Shown here: piece by piece, positions 24,846 through 35,316 of the stretch | Layout of the letters: every line of letters starts with the position of its first letter | How positions within the stretch are numbered: the first letter of the stretch is position 1 | Source: Rosa chinensis | Taxonomy: Eukaryota > Streptophyta > Magnoliopsida > Rosales > Rosaceae | Assembly: GCF_002994745.2 (NCBI RefSeq) | Contig: NC_037093.1 | Coordinates: 22,393,555-22,457,554 of the forward strand | DNA: 64,000 nucleotides | Reading direction: 5' to 3' | The notes under the pieces: generated by a model | Told to the model about the DNA's origin: nothing | The model's input: only the letters and a program-made list of their open reading frames with translations | The model's database searches: none | Position numbers and translations under genes: made by a program

Positions 24846-25245
24846 AGCATGTATAGTGTTTCACCTTGCCCTTGAGGCAAGGCTACGTCCACTTAGAGAT
24901 TCCACTAGTAGTGAGGCCAAGTAGCCTTTGTAGTGATACAAGTATAGGGATCATGGATCCATCCTCTTTAAGAAGGGGAGGACTTCCCTTTATAGCTAAG
25001 GGAAGTCCCACTCTACTCTATATTTCCAATGTGGGATACAACATACATATTGCTTCTCTTGAAGCCTCTTGGAGAGCATGGGAGTGTGGCCTCCCTACAA
25101 GGTACCGGACGACCTCCACCATACCGAGGTAGCTCGGGTGTCGGACTACCGGATGCATGTCGTAGGCTAGACTAGCCATCTCGTGGGGCCCACCTAAGAG
25201 GTCGTTGCTTATGCTTGGCGGTATGTAATATAAGTGATATCAACA
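24762..25245 (-). repeat. Element B 5' LTR (484 bp)
   Basis: It aligns with 11152-11663 along its whole length, with a shorter GA tract at 24811-24843. The sequence to the left (24742-24761) is the primer site. To the right the GCTAG duplication leads back into the element A LTR. Confidence 0.92.
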
Positions 25246-25840
25246 GCTAGAAATGGTTGGAAATTCGGCATTGACCTCCATTGACCCATTTTTTTGTCCT
25301 TTTGCGCATTTTCTTCTCCTTTCTTCCTTCAATTGAATCTCCACGGAGACTTCTGAATTGGCCTTCGGTTTCTTCACAAAAAATGTTCCTCCATGAGTGT
25401 AGATCATCTTGGTAAAATTTCAGAGCTTAATTCACCGTGGTGTGGCCGTAAATGCTGCCGGAATCATTACAGCTCCGATTTTGTAGTTTTCGTCTTTTAG
25501 TCAGAAACTTGCACCAATCTTTTGAAGGCCTTCCACTCCGAACTAGCTCTTACACTATTCATAACAAATGATCCTTAGGATGTCTATAATGGATCTGGAA
25601 AGTTTCAACTCATTCGGAGTTCATTTGGTTAGTATTCCGCTCCTCCTTCCTTGCCTAGCTCGGTTTCTCATAGCCGGAGTAGGAAAATGTCCTAAGGCTG
25701 ACTTTTTAGTGCATTTCCAAGCTTCTCCATCATTTCCTAGCATGATAAGGAAAATATAATAAATAGATATAAATAAACACAAAAGCTAAGCAAAAGTGCA
25801 AGATTAGGGGAATAATTACTAGGTAATTATGGACCTAACA

Positions 25841-28807
25841 AAATACCTCACACTTACACTTTGCTTGTCCTCAAGCAAAAACATAAACTAAACTAGCACA
25901 GACAAAATAAAAGGCACACTTGCATCCTTGATGAATTTAGCCATTTCCCTTAGAGAACCATGACTTAGTGGAATGCTTTCAATTGAGCAAACTTAGAAAC
26001 TAAATTTTCAAAATGCAAAGCTAATAATTGGATTTGGAAAGTCATGCTCAACAAAGTATATGCATATGCCATGTGTGCCACCATAAATGATTTACATGGG
26101 ATTAACTTGAACCGCATTTGTCTGACCATCAAACTCACATGGATATCACTCATTTTTACTCAAGTGTTTAATGGTTAGTGTTTGCACTCAAAAGCAATTC
26201 AATTAACATGCTTTCCATAGGCTTGCTCTTCCATCTTTTCTCCACATGATCATTGCATGAGTTCTCTTGGATTACAAGGTCTTTTATTTAGGTTGTAATG
26301 GGGCTTAGGTGAGGGGTTAAAGAAATCAAGGGTAAGATAAGTACAAATTCTAAGCCCCCTAGTAAGCAATTCTCTTGTTGAGTTCCTCTTTCTCTTTCTC
26401 TTAGGGTAGAATTCCTCTTTCTCTAGAACTCTAGGTGCTTTGTAAAATCTTCTTTTTCTTTTCCACAAACCTAAACTAAAGGACTACAAAAAACTATTAT
26501 TTCCCTTTTGTACAACCCACACTCTTTTTGTATTTTTTTTTTCACTCACACTATTTTTGCACAACACTTTTTCTATTTTTCCATTTTTTTTTCTTTGGGG
26601 ACCCTAGTCCATATTGATTTTGAATAATTCTTTTGATATCTTTGAACATGTTTCTAGGGTCACCCTTTTCTTTTCTTGGCTACAACCCGTAGCTCACGCA
26701 CACAAATATTCTACCCCACCTCGCACTTATTCTTTTATAATATCCTCAAACCCATTTACAAGCACCAAACTTCACATTGCTTACCACTTGGCTTAAAAAG
26801 GGTAGGAAAAGTGTTTAAGTTTTATAAAGGTAGACATTTGTGGTGGTGGAGAAATGAAAAGGCTAACACTTTTTTTTTTAAAGGCTCGAAATGGCTTACT
26901 AATGGATTTTTTTTAACATTAAGAATAAAAGCTATTTGGCCATGGTGGATTCCTAATGCCTTGGTTTTCCCCAATAATAACTCATGCTTTTGATATAAAG
27001 TCTCGAAAGATTTGGAGCAAGTTCTAGATTACATGCACAATGAATTGATCACACAACGAAAGAATTAGTGCATTTGAAACTTGTATGCACTTACTTAGGC
27101 TCAAAAGCTCACATAATTAGGCATAGATAGTTTCAACAAATTTAGTCCTTATCTTTCCCACATGAATGCATCTAAAATGACATAGGCAATATGAGTTTAA
27201 ATGCATGTGAGCACAAAACTCCAAATCCATTTATTAAATAAGCATTGATCTTCAATCGCTAAACATGCTCAAAATCAATCAATCCAATAAGTTCGGTCTC
27301 ATCCTCGGGGGTTATTTTGGTTTAGGAACCATGCAAGCAAGCCAAAATCTTTTTGTACTTTTCAAAAAAATTCAATTTTTATGGATTTTTCAATAAGGGT
27401 AACAAATGAAGAAAAGGATAAGGAATGTAATTACTTAGCCTTACCACCTCACACTTAAATCACACATTGTCCTCAATGTGCTGTTATGAACAATTGTGAA
27501 TCATGTGCAAAGCGTAGGACCAAATAAAAATTCCTAATTCTAGTCAACATAATTTATTAACAAACTAAACATTGGCTTAATAAGCACCTCACACTTAAAA
27601 CATCATATAGTCCTTAATGTATAATGAAGCTATTAAGATCCTATCAACATTTTGGGGAGCATGCATCACTAAAGGCCAAGACTAGCATTCAAAACAATTA
27701 AACTCACACAAGGCAAGAGAGAAAGGGTAGCCACCTCACACTTGAACTTTGGATAATCCTTTCAACAAAAGCTAAATCTTTTGTGTCTTATCCATTGACC
27801 AAGGGTGAAATAACCATCCAAAACTCTTGAAGCCACAAGTTTATTAACACTTAAACAACTAAACAACAAATCATGCTAGGAAATATCAAGAGTAGTGAAG
27901 ATCGATCCTCCACTTAGCTCCATTATCCAAAATAGGTGATAACCTCACAAGGCCAAGTTAGGCACTTGCCATCCCTAGCTCCATGCATCACCAATCGAAT
28001 GAACCTCACACTTAAGCTTTGAACACATCAACCCATGCTCTCGGCTACTCCCAAACTCCCAAATTCTTCATCTTGGATTATTTTTTCTTCATTTTGGAGT
28101 CCGCCAATCCGGGTTTAAGTTTAAGGACATTAACAAGGTCCATAATGCCTCAACTCAAAACAAACTACAAAATTACAACTTTAATAATTCCTAGAAAATT
28201 AGAACTCAAATTAGAAAAGGGAAGAGGAATCCAAATTTGGGTGTTGTCTAACACTCAACAGTTCAGTAACTCCTCATGGAATACGACCAGGTAAGAGTAG
28301 GAAGAGATTTTGGTGGAGCCGAAGCTCACTTGAGTACACTTCTATCATTCAAATCTTACCTAGACATCGTATCCAATCAAATGAACCTACTTGTGAAGAG
28401 TGAATAAACTCGACGTTACAAAAATAAAATCCAAATCCTATTTACTTAAAAACTACAAGCTCTAATCAAATTCCAATTGAAAAGAAATAAGTCAAAGCAC
28501 TATTTATTTAAATAACAAATTTTAAATAAGTAACAAAAAGGTGAAATTACACAAGTAATAAGCAAATAGTAAATAGGCAAGACATGCCTAAATTTTTCTT
28601 TTTTTTCTTTTTGTCTTTTTCTTACCACAATTTACCAATTTACTTACCCAAAGTACTTATAGCAATTTTGAAAATTAAACTACCACACAAAAAACTACCA
28701 AATAAAAACAAAGTAAAGATAAACTAAAAGAATCGGGTTCTCTAGTCCCACGGCAACCTAATAGAGATTGAGTTTTACCTCAATCCCCGACAACGGCGCC
28801 AAAAACT
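25841..28807 (-). other. Element A internal region, no coding capacity
   Basis: About 3 kb of AT-rich sequence without a retroviral domain in any frame. On the minus strand the motif AAGTGTGAGGT recurs near 25850, 27450, 27590, 27730 and 28005. Several copies sit next to TTGAGGAC-type sequence, the usual context of the polypurine tract in Athila/Tat-like gypsy elements. The copy beside the 3' LTR (near 25845) is in the place expected for the working tract; the others look like duplicated modules. Confidence 0.65.
28782..28801 (-). other. Element A primer-binding site (Asp tRNA type)
   Basis: The minus strand reads TGGCGCCGTTGTCGGGGATT six bases inside the 5' LTR. From memory of plant tRNA-Asp this is complementary to its 3' end with one mismatch. 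Athila-like gypsy elements commonly use this primer, which supports a gypsy affinity. Confidence 0.75.
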
Positions 28808-31055
28808 TGTTGGTTCCATCACGAGTATGAAAATATGTGCAAATTTGTGTGATGTTACCTACTCCCAAGATTAGGAGGCCAAGTTTTAGTAAAGGGGAAA
28901 AGTAAGAGTATCGTACCCAAGGGATTGAGTAACTCTACCCTAACTAGATTACCGCAAAAATAAAACCTAGAAAACACATGTGGGTCTATCTTTTTACAAA
29001 TTAATATTCTTGGCCCTTTGGAAGCCAAAACTATCAATAATGATATTTACAATGGTAAAGTGGTGAATCGGTTTTGTTGATTTTAATTTTTATAAAGTAA
29101 AATAAGTTGCACAAAAATAAACTAAGCTAATAAAAACAAAACAAAATAGAGACTTTGATCAATGAGATAAATAGGAGCATAGGTTTTTGCACCTAGCCTC
29201 CCTCATGCATATAATGTAACCCATTTTCAAATAACAACATGTTTTGATAAATCCCCCCTCGGTTTTCGCTAGAGAAACCGAGATACCAACTAATCATGCA
29301 ACCTAACCATGTCGCTAGAGCAAAGCTAGATCACACAACCTTAGTCCTATTTACATTCGCTAAAACATAAAAGGGCTTTGATGTCGTAAAGCCTAAGGCC
29401 TCTCGACTCTTAAACTCATGGCACCAAGCATTAATTTTAAGGTAAGGACCCAAGCAATCTAGTTCTTCCTGTAAGAATAAGCTAGACCACCACCCTATTA
29501 GCTACACATGCTTCTCGGTTACAAAAGATTGTCAAGCTTAAGTTTTCGATTTCATTAATTCGTACAACATGCTTCTAGGTGACAAATCCAAAAACACATG
29601 TAAGAAAGCATTAAAGTAAAGTAGCTAAAGGATTCAAAACATGCATATTCATCAAAATCATGGCGTCACACTATTTTATACATGAGCTTAGCCCTAGCCC
29701 CAAATTTATTCTACTCACAACCCATAGTTACATAAATCAAACCCATAAACATAATAACATCAAGCAAAAGAGAGGAAGAGTAGAGAAAGTGGTTGGTTAC
29801 AAAACTAACTCCCCTTGATGCAAAACTAGTGAAAGATGTTTCAAAGTATGGAAATTTCGGTTTTCTCAAACCCAAATTGCCATACAAATCCACAAAACTC
29901 TTAGAAGCTATGAAGAACAAGGCTTGTATATATGGAAACTAAGGTGTGATTGATCAAAGATGTAAAGGATCTTTGGTTTTTGGTAAAAACCCAAGACACT
30001 TTACACTTTTCTCTACACAAAAGCTAAACTAAACTACCTAAAAGATGAAGAATTATGGAAAATGGAGAGCAAATGGAGAGAGGAAGAAGATGAAATGGAT
30101 GAAGGAAGACATGAAAAACGTCCAAAGTGAGGGGAGGGTGCTTTTATAGGCCAAGAGTGATGAATGGAGGGTGGAGATCAAAGGAAAAGAAGGACCAGAT
30201 GTAAAGAACAAATGTGTAAGCACAAAATGTGGATCTAATCCTTAACTCTACATGAAAATGACCTAGGAAGCCCATAGATATTTTGGTGGAGGAGATAAAG
30301 TAAAGATAGAAGGGTCATTGGGAGACAAAGGTATGTAAGAGGAGGACCACTTGTCATCCTTCAAATTTTGGATTTCAAAACAACCTACACCTAAACTCTT
30401 CCCACCTAAACTCTCTAACCCTAGTCAACAGCTGTTCCATGCCCTCCACACATGTCCTTGGCTAGAAATGGTTGGAAATTCGGCATTGACCTCTATTGAC
30501 CCATTTTTTTGTCCTTTTGCGCATTTTGTTCTCCTTTCTTCCTTCAATTGAATCCCCACGGAGACTTCAGAATTGGCCTTCGGTTTCTTCATAACAAATG
30601 TTCCTCCATGAGTGTAGATCATCTTGGTAAAATGTCAGAGCTTAATTCACCGTGATGTGGCCCTAAATGCTGCTGGAATCATTACAGCTCCTATTTTGTA
30701 GTTTTCGTCTTTTAGTTAGAAACTTGCACCGATCTTTTGAAGGCCTTCCACTCCGAACTAGCTCTTACACTCTTCATAAAAAATGATTCTTAGGATGTCT
30801 ATAATGGATATGGAAAGGTTCAACTCATTCGGAGTTCATTTGGTTAGTCTTCCGCTCCTCCTTCCTTTCCTAGCTCTGTTTCTCCTAGCCGGAGTAGGAA
30901 AATGTCCTAAGGCTGACTTTTTAGTGCATTTCCCAGCTTCTCCATCATTTCCTACCATGATAAGGAAAACATAATAAATAGATATAAATAAACACAAAGG
31001 CTAAGCAAAAGTGCAAGATTAGGGGAATAATTACTAGGTAATTATGTACCTAACA
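28808..31055 (-). repeat. Element A 5' LTR, uninterrupted copy (2248 bp)
   Basis: This copy starts TGTTGGTTCC, ends CTAACA, and is free of insertions, so it serves as the empty-site reference for CACTA-1 (near 29152-29160) and for element B (GCTAG in CTTGGCTAGAAATGG near 30465). It adjoins the Asp-type primer site on its left, which makes it the 5' LTR of a minus-strand element. Confidence 0.9.
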
Positions 31056-31522
31056 GTTGAGACGATCAGACTGTCCGACTGGGGAAGTCGAATGATTGGG
31101 GCGACCTGACTGGAGATGGAGGCAACCCGACCAGAGAAGAGGCCGGAGATGGAGCCGATCCGAGGCCTTTTGTGATGCGAGCGACCGGTACGAAGTGGCA
31201 GCTACGCCGGAAACTGGGTAGCAGCAGAGTAGCCGGTTGATCGGAAGCTTGGATCAGTCACGACCTGGAGAAAGCCGGACTGACGACGCCGCCACTCTTG
31301 GAGAAAGCCGATCTGGGACGGATGAAGGATGACGCCGGTCTGGGATGGATGAATGATGACGCCGACCTGGAGAAAAGCGGACTGATGACCACGCCGATCT
31401 TGGAAAGATGAAGGCTGACGTCTGGTTGGAGATAACACCCAAACAAATAGGGTTTTAAAATATTTTCCTCTAATTAAGAGAAAAAAAAAAAAACAAAGAG
31501 ACACAGTCCTTTTCGGATCTTT
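31056..31522 (-). other. Copia-1 leader, LTR-proximal half
   Basis: The segment starts with the second GTTGA copy and ends at the primer-binding site. Bases 31265-31410 are a degenerate tandem in which GACGCC-GATCTGG and GGATGAATGATGACGCC motifs recur about every 30 bases. No coding capacity is convincing; short overlapping ORFs here come from the repeat structure. Confidence 0.7.
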
Positions 31523-31535
31523 GCTCTGATACCAA
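31523..31535 (-). other. Copia-1 primer-binding site (initiator Met tRNA type)
   Basis: Plus-strand GCTCTGATACCAA is the reverse complement of TTGGTATCAGAGC. This is the standard plant copia primer site complementary to the 3' end of initiator methionine tRNA. It lies directly inside the 5' LTR and fixes the orientation of Copia-1 as minus strand. Confidence 0.88.
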
Positions 31536-31536
31536 G

Positions 31537-31717
31537 TTAAACAGCGACAAGCGTGGCCCGTGGTCCACCATTGTACCGATACTGTCCAAACTTAACCACC
31601 CGATAGGTGTTGGGTTATAATCACAAAAAGGCCTTGGTACAATTGGGTGTGATCCACCCACTTATGAGTTATATTTTATTTGTCACTTTTCCAATGTGAG
31701 ATCTTTCCTCTCCAACA
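31537..31717 (-). repeat. Copia-1 5' LTR (about 180 bp)
   Basis: On the minus strand the LTR starts with TGTTGGAGAGG at 31717 and runs to the primer site. Its inner end is uncertain by a few bases because the expected terminal CA is not clean (reads TTTAAC next to the primer site). The partner LTR lies left of the window. The base right of the LTR (31718) enters pseudokinase coding sequence. Confidence 0.75.
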
Positions 31718-32722
31718 GAAAGGGGTAGAGCATTCTTCAACAACGGAAGCATCTTATTAGAGGATCTCATTGCTTCTTGTGATGGAAAATCTAATCCTAT
31801 TCGCAATTACTCTGCTTCTGAGCTCATCAGGGCCACCAACAATTTTGATCCTTCCTGTAACATACAAAATTGTACGCCTACTGAGGCTAGTCAATTTCAT
31901 CATTTTATACATGTTTACCATGGTTAGAAAGTGTTCAAGGGTTTTCTACACGATTGATATATCATTGTTAAGAAGTTCATGGGGACCAGGGATGAAATTA
32001 GGTCCCTGGCTATTCGTGGTATTATCGTTTCAATGCAAATGAGCAACCATAAGAATGTCTTGAAGCTCTTGGGGTGCTGTTTAGAGTTCCCTATACCAGC
32101 TCTAGTGCACGCATGAATATGCAACAAAAGGATTTGTCACTTATCAAGGAGGTTTCGGGGCCAATGAGTCCTTGCCCTGGAAATTTAGGTTGCGTATTGC
32201 AAAGAAGCTTGCAAATGCGCTTACATATCTTCATACCGCTTTTCCGAGGCCCTATCATTCAGAGGGACCTGACAACTGCATTTTTTTGGATGAGGACTAT
32301 GTCCCCAAACTCTGCAACTTCTCACTATCCATAACCATACCTCCTAAGCAATCGTATGCTGAAGATAACCCGAAAGGGCATTTGGTTATGTTGATCCTAC
32401 CTACATGCGGTCTGGTTACATTTCGGAAAAAGGTGATGTTTACAGCTTTGGTGTTCTTTTACTTGTGTTCTTGACAGGACAAGAAGCTTTGATTAGATAT
32501 GAAGAGGGAGGAAAGTATCAGTCAATTATTCCATATGTGAAATCTCATGCTTGTGATGGCCAGATTGAGACAATAGTGGATCCTGAAGTCCTTAGAGAGG
32601 CCAAGGGAGATAAACACACACAACAATACTTGCATGATTTCCTTGCACTGGCATTGTTATGCACCAGTGACAGTAGTGAAGCACGGCCTGATATGATCGA
32701 TGTGGCGAAAGAACTCGTATGA
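31718..32722 (+). pseudogene. ZRK-like pseudokinase relic, 5' end cut by Copia-1
   Basis: Three-frame reading gives a protein-kinase series: GRAFFNNGSILLEDLIASC and ELIRATNNFDPS at the start, [28 protein letters not shown] where a kinase would have DFG, then SGYISEKGDVYSFGVLLL and EARPDMIDVAKEL at the end. Frames shift at least three times and several stops occur. The NGS-LLE-LIAS opening and N-F-S in place of DFG recall the ZED1/ZRK pseudokinases, known partners of the immune receptor ZAR1. A WAK-like kinase is the alternative. The Copia-1 LTR abuts the first few codons, so its insertion may have removed the start. Confidence 0.72.
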
Positions 32723-32925
32723 ATTGAGAAGTGTTTATTGCCTTGCTAGCTTCATCCTATATTATTATTATTATTATCTTTTTCAATCAAACCAGTAATT
32801 GTCCTTGTATATTAGTTATTAGTTAACCAAAATTAACACACGGATCTCAGGTGATGAATTTCTTGCATTTGAGATGAAAAATTCCGTGCATTTGCGAACT
32901 CAGATGCAAGAAATTTTATGTCTTT

Positions 32926-34631
32926 TTTTTTTTTAGGAAATTCATTTATCCATGACCAGAATACACGTACATCAAATGCTATCCTACACCAAAATCATAA
33001 ATGGTATAAGCTACCAAGAAAAGGACAAGTGATCCTCACTGCTAACACATTCGCTCACTTATTGAGCCTAACAATAAGACACAAAATCCCCCTACCAACT
33101 TCCCATGAAGTAGTAACCGAGCTGCTTAAAGACCTCAATTGGTGTACAACTAGAGAAACTAAGATGAAAGTAGTGGAAGACTCAACTTCTAGTATTAGGA
33201 AAGAAAACCTGGAAAACCTAAAGCTTTCCTTTGCCCTTGTCCCTAGGGCTGGGAACTGATCCAGTGATAGTAGGATAAGTGATCTTCAGAGGAGCACCAT
33301 TAGACTTCTTGTTGGCACACTAAATTTTATTCTTGCTTCCAAGAGGCCTGCCAGACTTCTTTTTCAGAGTTACCAAAGTAACATCTCTATCCTCGTCAAT
33401 GAGGCCGAGTGCTTCTGCCTGCAGTATAGGAATCTTGCCACTCAAGATTGTCTTGAATTTCTTGGGAGAGGGATTGCAATCCCCATTCCGCTCCCGTTTC
33501 TTGGAAGCCAAAGCTTCCTGCTTCTACTGCATACTTGTAGGTAGATCACAAGCAACATCAACAATAGTCTCCTCACCGAGAGCTCCATTACTCTCCAAAC
33601 TGTGCTCCAAAGTACTATTAGCAATCACAGGATTGGCTACTGCAGGAACCGGATCTGTAGGAGAAGGAGGACCAGAACTCGGACACTCCACTATGTGGAA
33701 GACCAGCTTTTTCTTCTTTGGGATGGACGAGGAGGTAGTGAAGAGATCTTGCTTATCCTTTGCGGAGAAAGCAAAAGAGCCCCCAGAGGCCGAAGGGCCA
33801 GGAAAGTGCAAAACCCTAGATGTAGGGTTTGCAGCAATTGGCTCCACACAAGCAAGCCCCGCATGTGTGATGAGTCCACATTGAGAACATCTCCCTTGTA
33901 GATGCTCGAACTGGAATTGTAGAACAGGTTCAACCCCAGTATCCAGGAAAACTCTCATTCAAGCAGGATCGGTTTACAGATGTCGTGAGTGAACAAAACC
34001 CTAATCGACCCTTTCCTGAACTCCTTCTTGTCATAGTCCAAAAAACCACCCAATCGTAAGATTCTAAGGTTCTTCATATAAAGGTAGGATGCCGGAAATC
34101 CTAGTCCAGATCCGGAGATGCTTGAACTGAATTTCATGTAGTGGCTTAACACCATCATATTCTTCAAAACAGACAGGGGCTCGATCATAGCACCATACCC
34201 CCCCCGGGGGGAGAATTTTGTTACGATCACTTACAAAAGCAAAAGAGATCAAGAACAGATCACCAGCCCATTCCTGAACCCTAAATTCCTTCTCCACCTT
34301 CCAAGTTTGATTGAAGTGAGACATGAAGGCCTTTGAATCAATTGGCTTTTTGGTCAACGGCTTACTAATGAGAAAAGATTGGTAAGACCTCCGCACAGGA
34401 CCTCTGCCAATCTTCCCCAAATCAGGGGCTCTACCCCCTTCAGGAAGAGCAAGAGAGGCAGCGAAACTTGCTGTAACAACATCAATGGAGGCCATAGGCA
34501 AAGAGAGAGAGTAGTCGAGGAGAGAACTAGCGATAGAGGCTGTCAAGGAGGCTAGGAGGCCGTAGACAACTAGGGCTGAGAAAAAACTCTCCTAGGGTTT
34601 TCTCAATTAGATTAATGTAGTAAGTTGTAGG
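32926..34631 (-). mobile_element. LINE lacking ORF2, complete ends (1.7 kb)
   Basis: A poly-T run at about 32922-32934 is the minus-strand poly(A) tail. The 14-bp sequence AATTTTATGTCTTT is repeated exactly at 32912-32925 and 34632-34645, a typical LINE target duplication. Between them only an ORF1-like protein (33320-34546) and a short 3' region are present; no endonuclease or reverse transcriptase remains. With both ends present, the loss is internal, and the copy is likely to have moved with help from another LINE. Confidence 0.8.
33320..34546 (-). pseudogene. LINE ORF1 with DUF4283-like domain and zinc knuckle
   Basis: Minus-strand frame starting at 34546 (or the Met at 34498) gives the DUF4283 pattern of plant L1 ORF1 (TWKVEKEFRVQEW, then LPPGGVWCYDRAPV), followed by CSQCGLITHAGLAC, a CCHC knuckle, and a basic tail (KKRERNGDCNPSPKKFK, SGRPLGSKNK). 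Two compensating frameshifts between about 34064 and 33955 and a TAG near 33512 interrupt it. The product would bind the element RNA. Plus-strand ORFs over the same bases are shadows. Confidence 0.75.
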
Positions 34632-34727
34632 AATTTTATGTCTTTGCATTTGCTTTGAATGAATTTATTCCTTTTATTTGGTGTTTTGCAAGGAATTTTA
34701 GCTTTTTTGCAAGGAGAAAATTCCTTG

Positions 34728-34859
34728 CATATACCAATTTTTCTTGTAGTTGATCTTTTCCCACATAATTTAAAGTCGTGTGGATAGAAAGACTCTGCAA
34801 GTATGGTGGATTTGGTGAAGGCCAAGATGCCATTATATCATTATTGGCACAAAACTTAG
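34728..34859 (+). pseudogene. 3' tail of a second wax-synthase-like gene
   Basis: The plus strand reads FLVVDLFPHN, a stop, then SMVDLVKAKMPLYHYWHK and a TAG stop. The C-terminal end of the intact gene at 62893-63990 reads LLFPHI...SMVDFVKANISPLYYWQKS. Nucleotide identity over the last 60 bases is high. Nothing of the first 300 residues is seen upstream, where the LINE and AT-rich sequence lie. It looks like the remnant of a tandem paralogue. Confidence 0.8.
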
Positions 34860-35232
34860 CTATTATTACTTACATTTGTTATTCCATGTGTGCTTCAATG
34901 CTAATTTCCCTTATGAAAATTCATTATCAACTGTATCGATGACTAGTCGGTGGAAATAATTAAGAATATCCAAACCGGATTCAAAGTTTGAATAAATATG
35001 TTGTACACCAAGAGCAAATCAACTCTTTGACTATTGAGAGGAGAATATAGTATCTTTTCATGTACACTAGCCTTATACCTATGCGATGCACGTGGGATTG
35101 GCCGAAGGCACTTCAATTGCATAGACTTCTTTAAAAATTATTTTTGTCTTTATGTTTTTCTGATTTTATAAAACTAAATGGTATTTTGTGCAATCCATAT
35201 TTTGGTTAAGCCTTAGTGCTTGGCTTTATAAT

Positions 35233-35273
<41 letters not shown>

Positions 35274-35284
35274 CAGATAGATAT
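35233..35284. repeat. GATA microsatellite
   Basis: About twelve ATAG units with one GACA variant near the end, followed after a short gap by a (GT) run at 35299-35313. Likely length-polymorphic. Confidence 0.95.
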
Positions 35285-35316
35285 TTTAATGATTTTACGT
35301 GTGTGTGTGTGTGGCC

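Larger units (their letters stand above)
11152..25245 (-). mobile_element. Element B: LTR retrotransposon without recognisable gag-pol, with two nested insertions
   Basis: LTRs at 11152-11663 and 24762-25245 (TGTTTCTGC...ATCAACA) are flanked by a perfect GCTAG duplication (11147-11151 and 25246-25250). The purine tract (TTGGGGGACT on the minus strand) lies next to the left LTR and the primer site next to the right one, so the element reads on the minus strand. Removing the solo LTR (12676-15023) and CACTA-2 leaves about 6.6 kb, mostly repeats. LTRs look about 97 percent alike by eye apart from the GA-tract length. Confidence 0.9.
4447..25840 (-). repeat. Element A 3' LTR, split into 4447-4798, 9854-11151 and 25251-25840
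   Basis: These three blocks align in order with 28808-31055. The breaks coincide exactly with the ends of CACTA-1 and element B. The LTR begins TGTGGGTTCCATC (the other copy has TGTTGGTTCCATC) and ends ACCTAACA. Small ORFs here, such as 10412-10621, recur in the other LTR at 29711-29920 with no sign of being genes. Confidence 0.9.
4447..31055 (-). mobile_element. Element A: large non-coding LTR retrotransposon with nested insertions
   Basis: TG...CA-bounded direct repeats of about 2.25 kb flank a 2.97-kb internal region. The left LTR is 4447-25840 once nested elements are removed; the right LTR is 28808-31055. A perfect 5-bp duplication GTTGA sits at 4442-4446 and 31056-31060, inside the Copia-1 leader. 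The primer site by the right LTR puts transcription on the minus strand. No gag or pol was found, so this is a LARD-like non-autonomous element that would depend on proteins of a related, probably Ty3/gypsy, element. LTR copies are nearly identical by eye except for the insertions, so A is younger than Copia-1, and the elements inside A are younger still. Confidence 0.9.
1..31717 (-). mobile_element. Copia-1: Ty1/copia retrotransposon, 3' end outside window, split by element A
   Basis: Reading the minus strand from right to left gives a 5' LTR (about 31537-31717), an initiator-Met-type primer site, a leader, a 26.6-kb insertion, the rest of the leader, then gag, protease, integrase, reverse transcriptase and RNase H running off base 1. 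The two leader halves (4248-4446 and 31056-31522) are joined by the GTTGA duplication of element A. The coding part stays largely in one frame with a handful of stops, so decay is moderate. The 3' LTR is not in the window, so age cannot be read from the LTR pair. Clade within copia was not assigned. Confidence 0.88.

Noticed and set aside
22902..24924. ORFs of 80-176 codons on both strands in the element B leader
   Set aside because: Frames switch along the repeats, no domain, and several run into the LTR or the GA tract.
33333..33901. Plus-strand ORFs of 99 and 183 codons
   Set aside because: Shadows of the minus-strand LINE ORF1, which has the DUF4283 pattern and a zinc knuckle.
34937..34952. 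Shared word GATGACTAGTCGGT near 34942 and 47643
   Set aside because: Too short, and flanks do not align; not evidence of a repeat.
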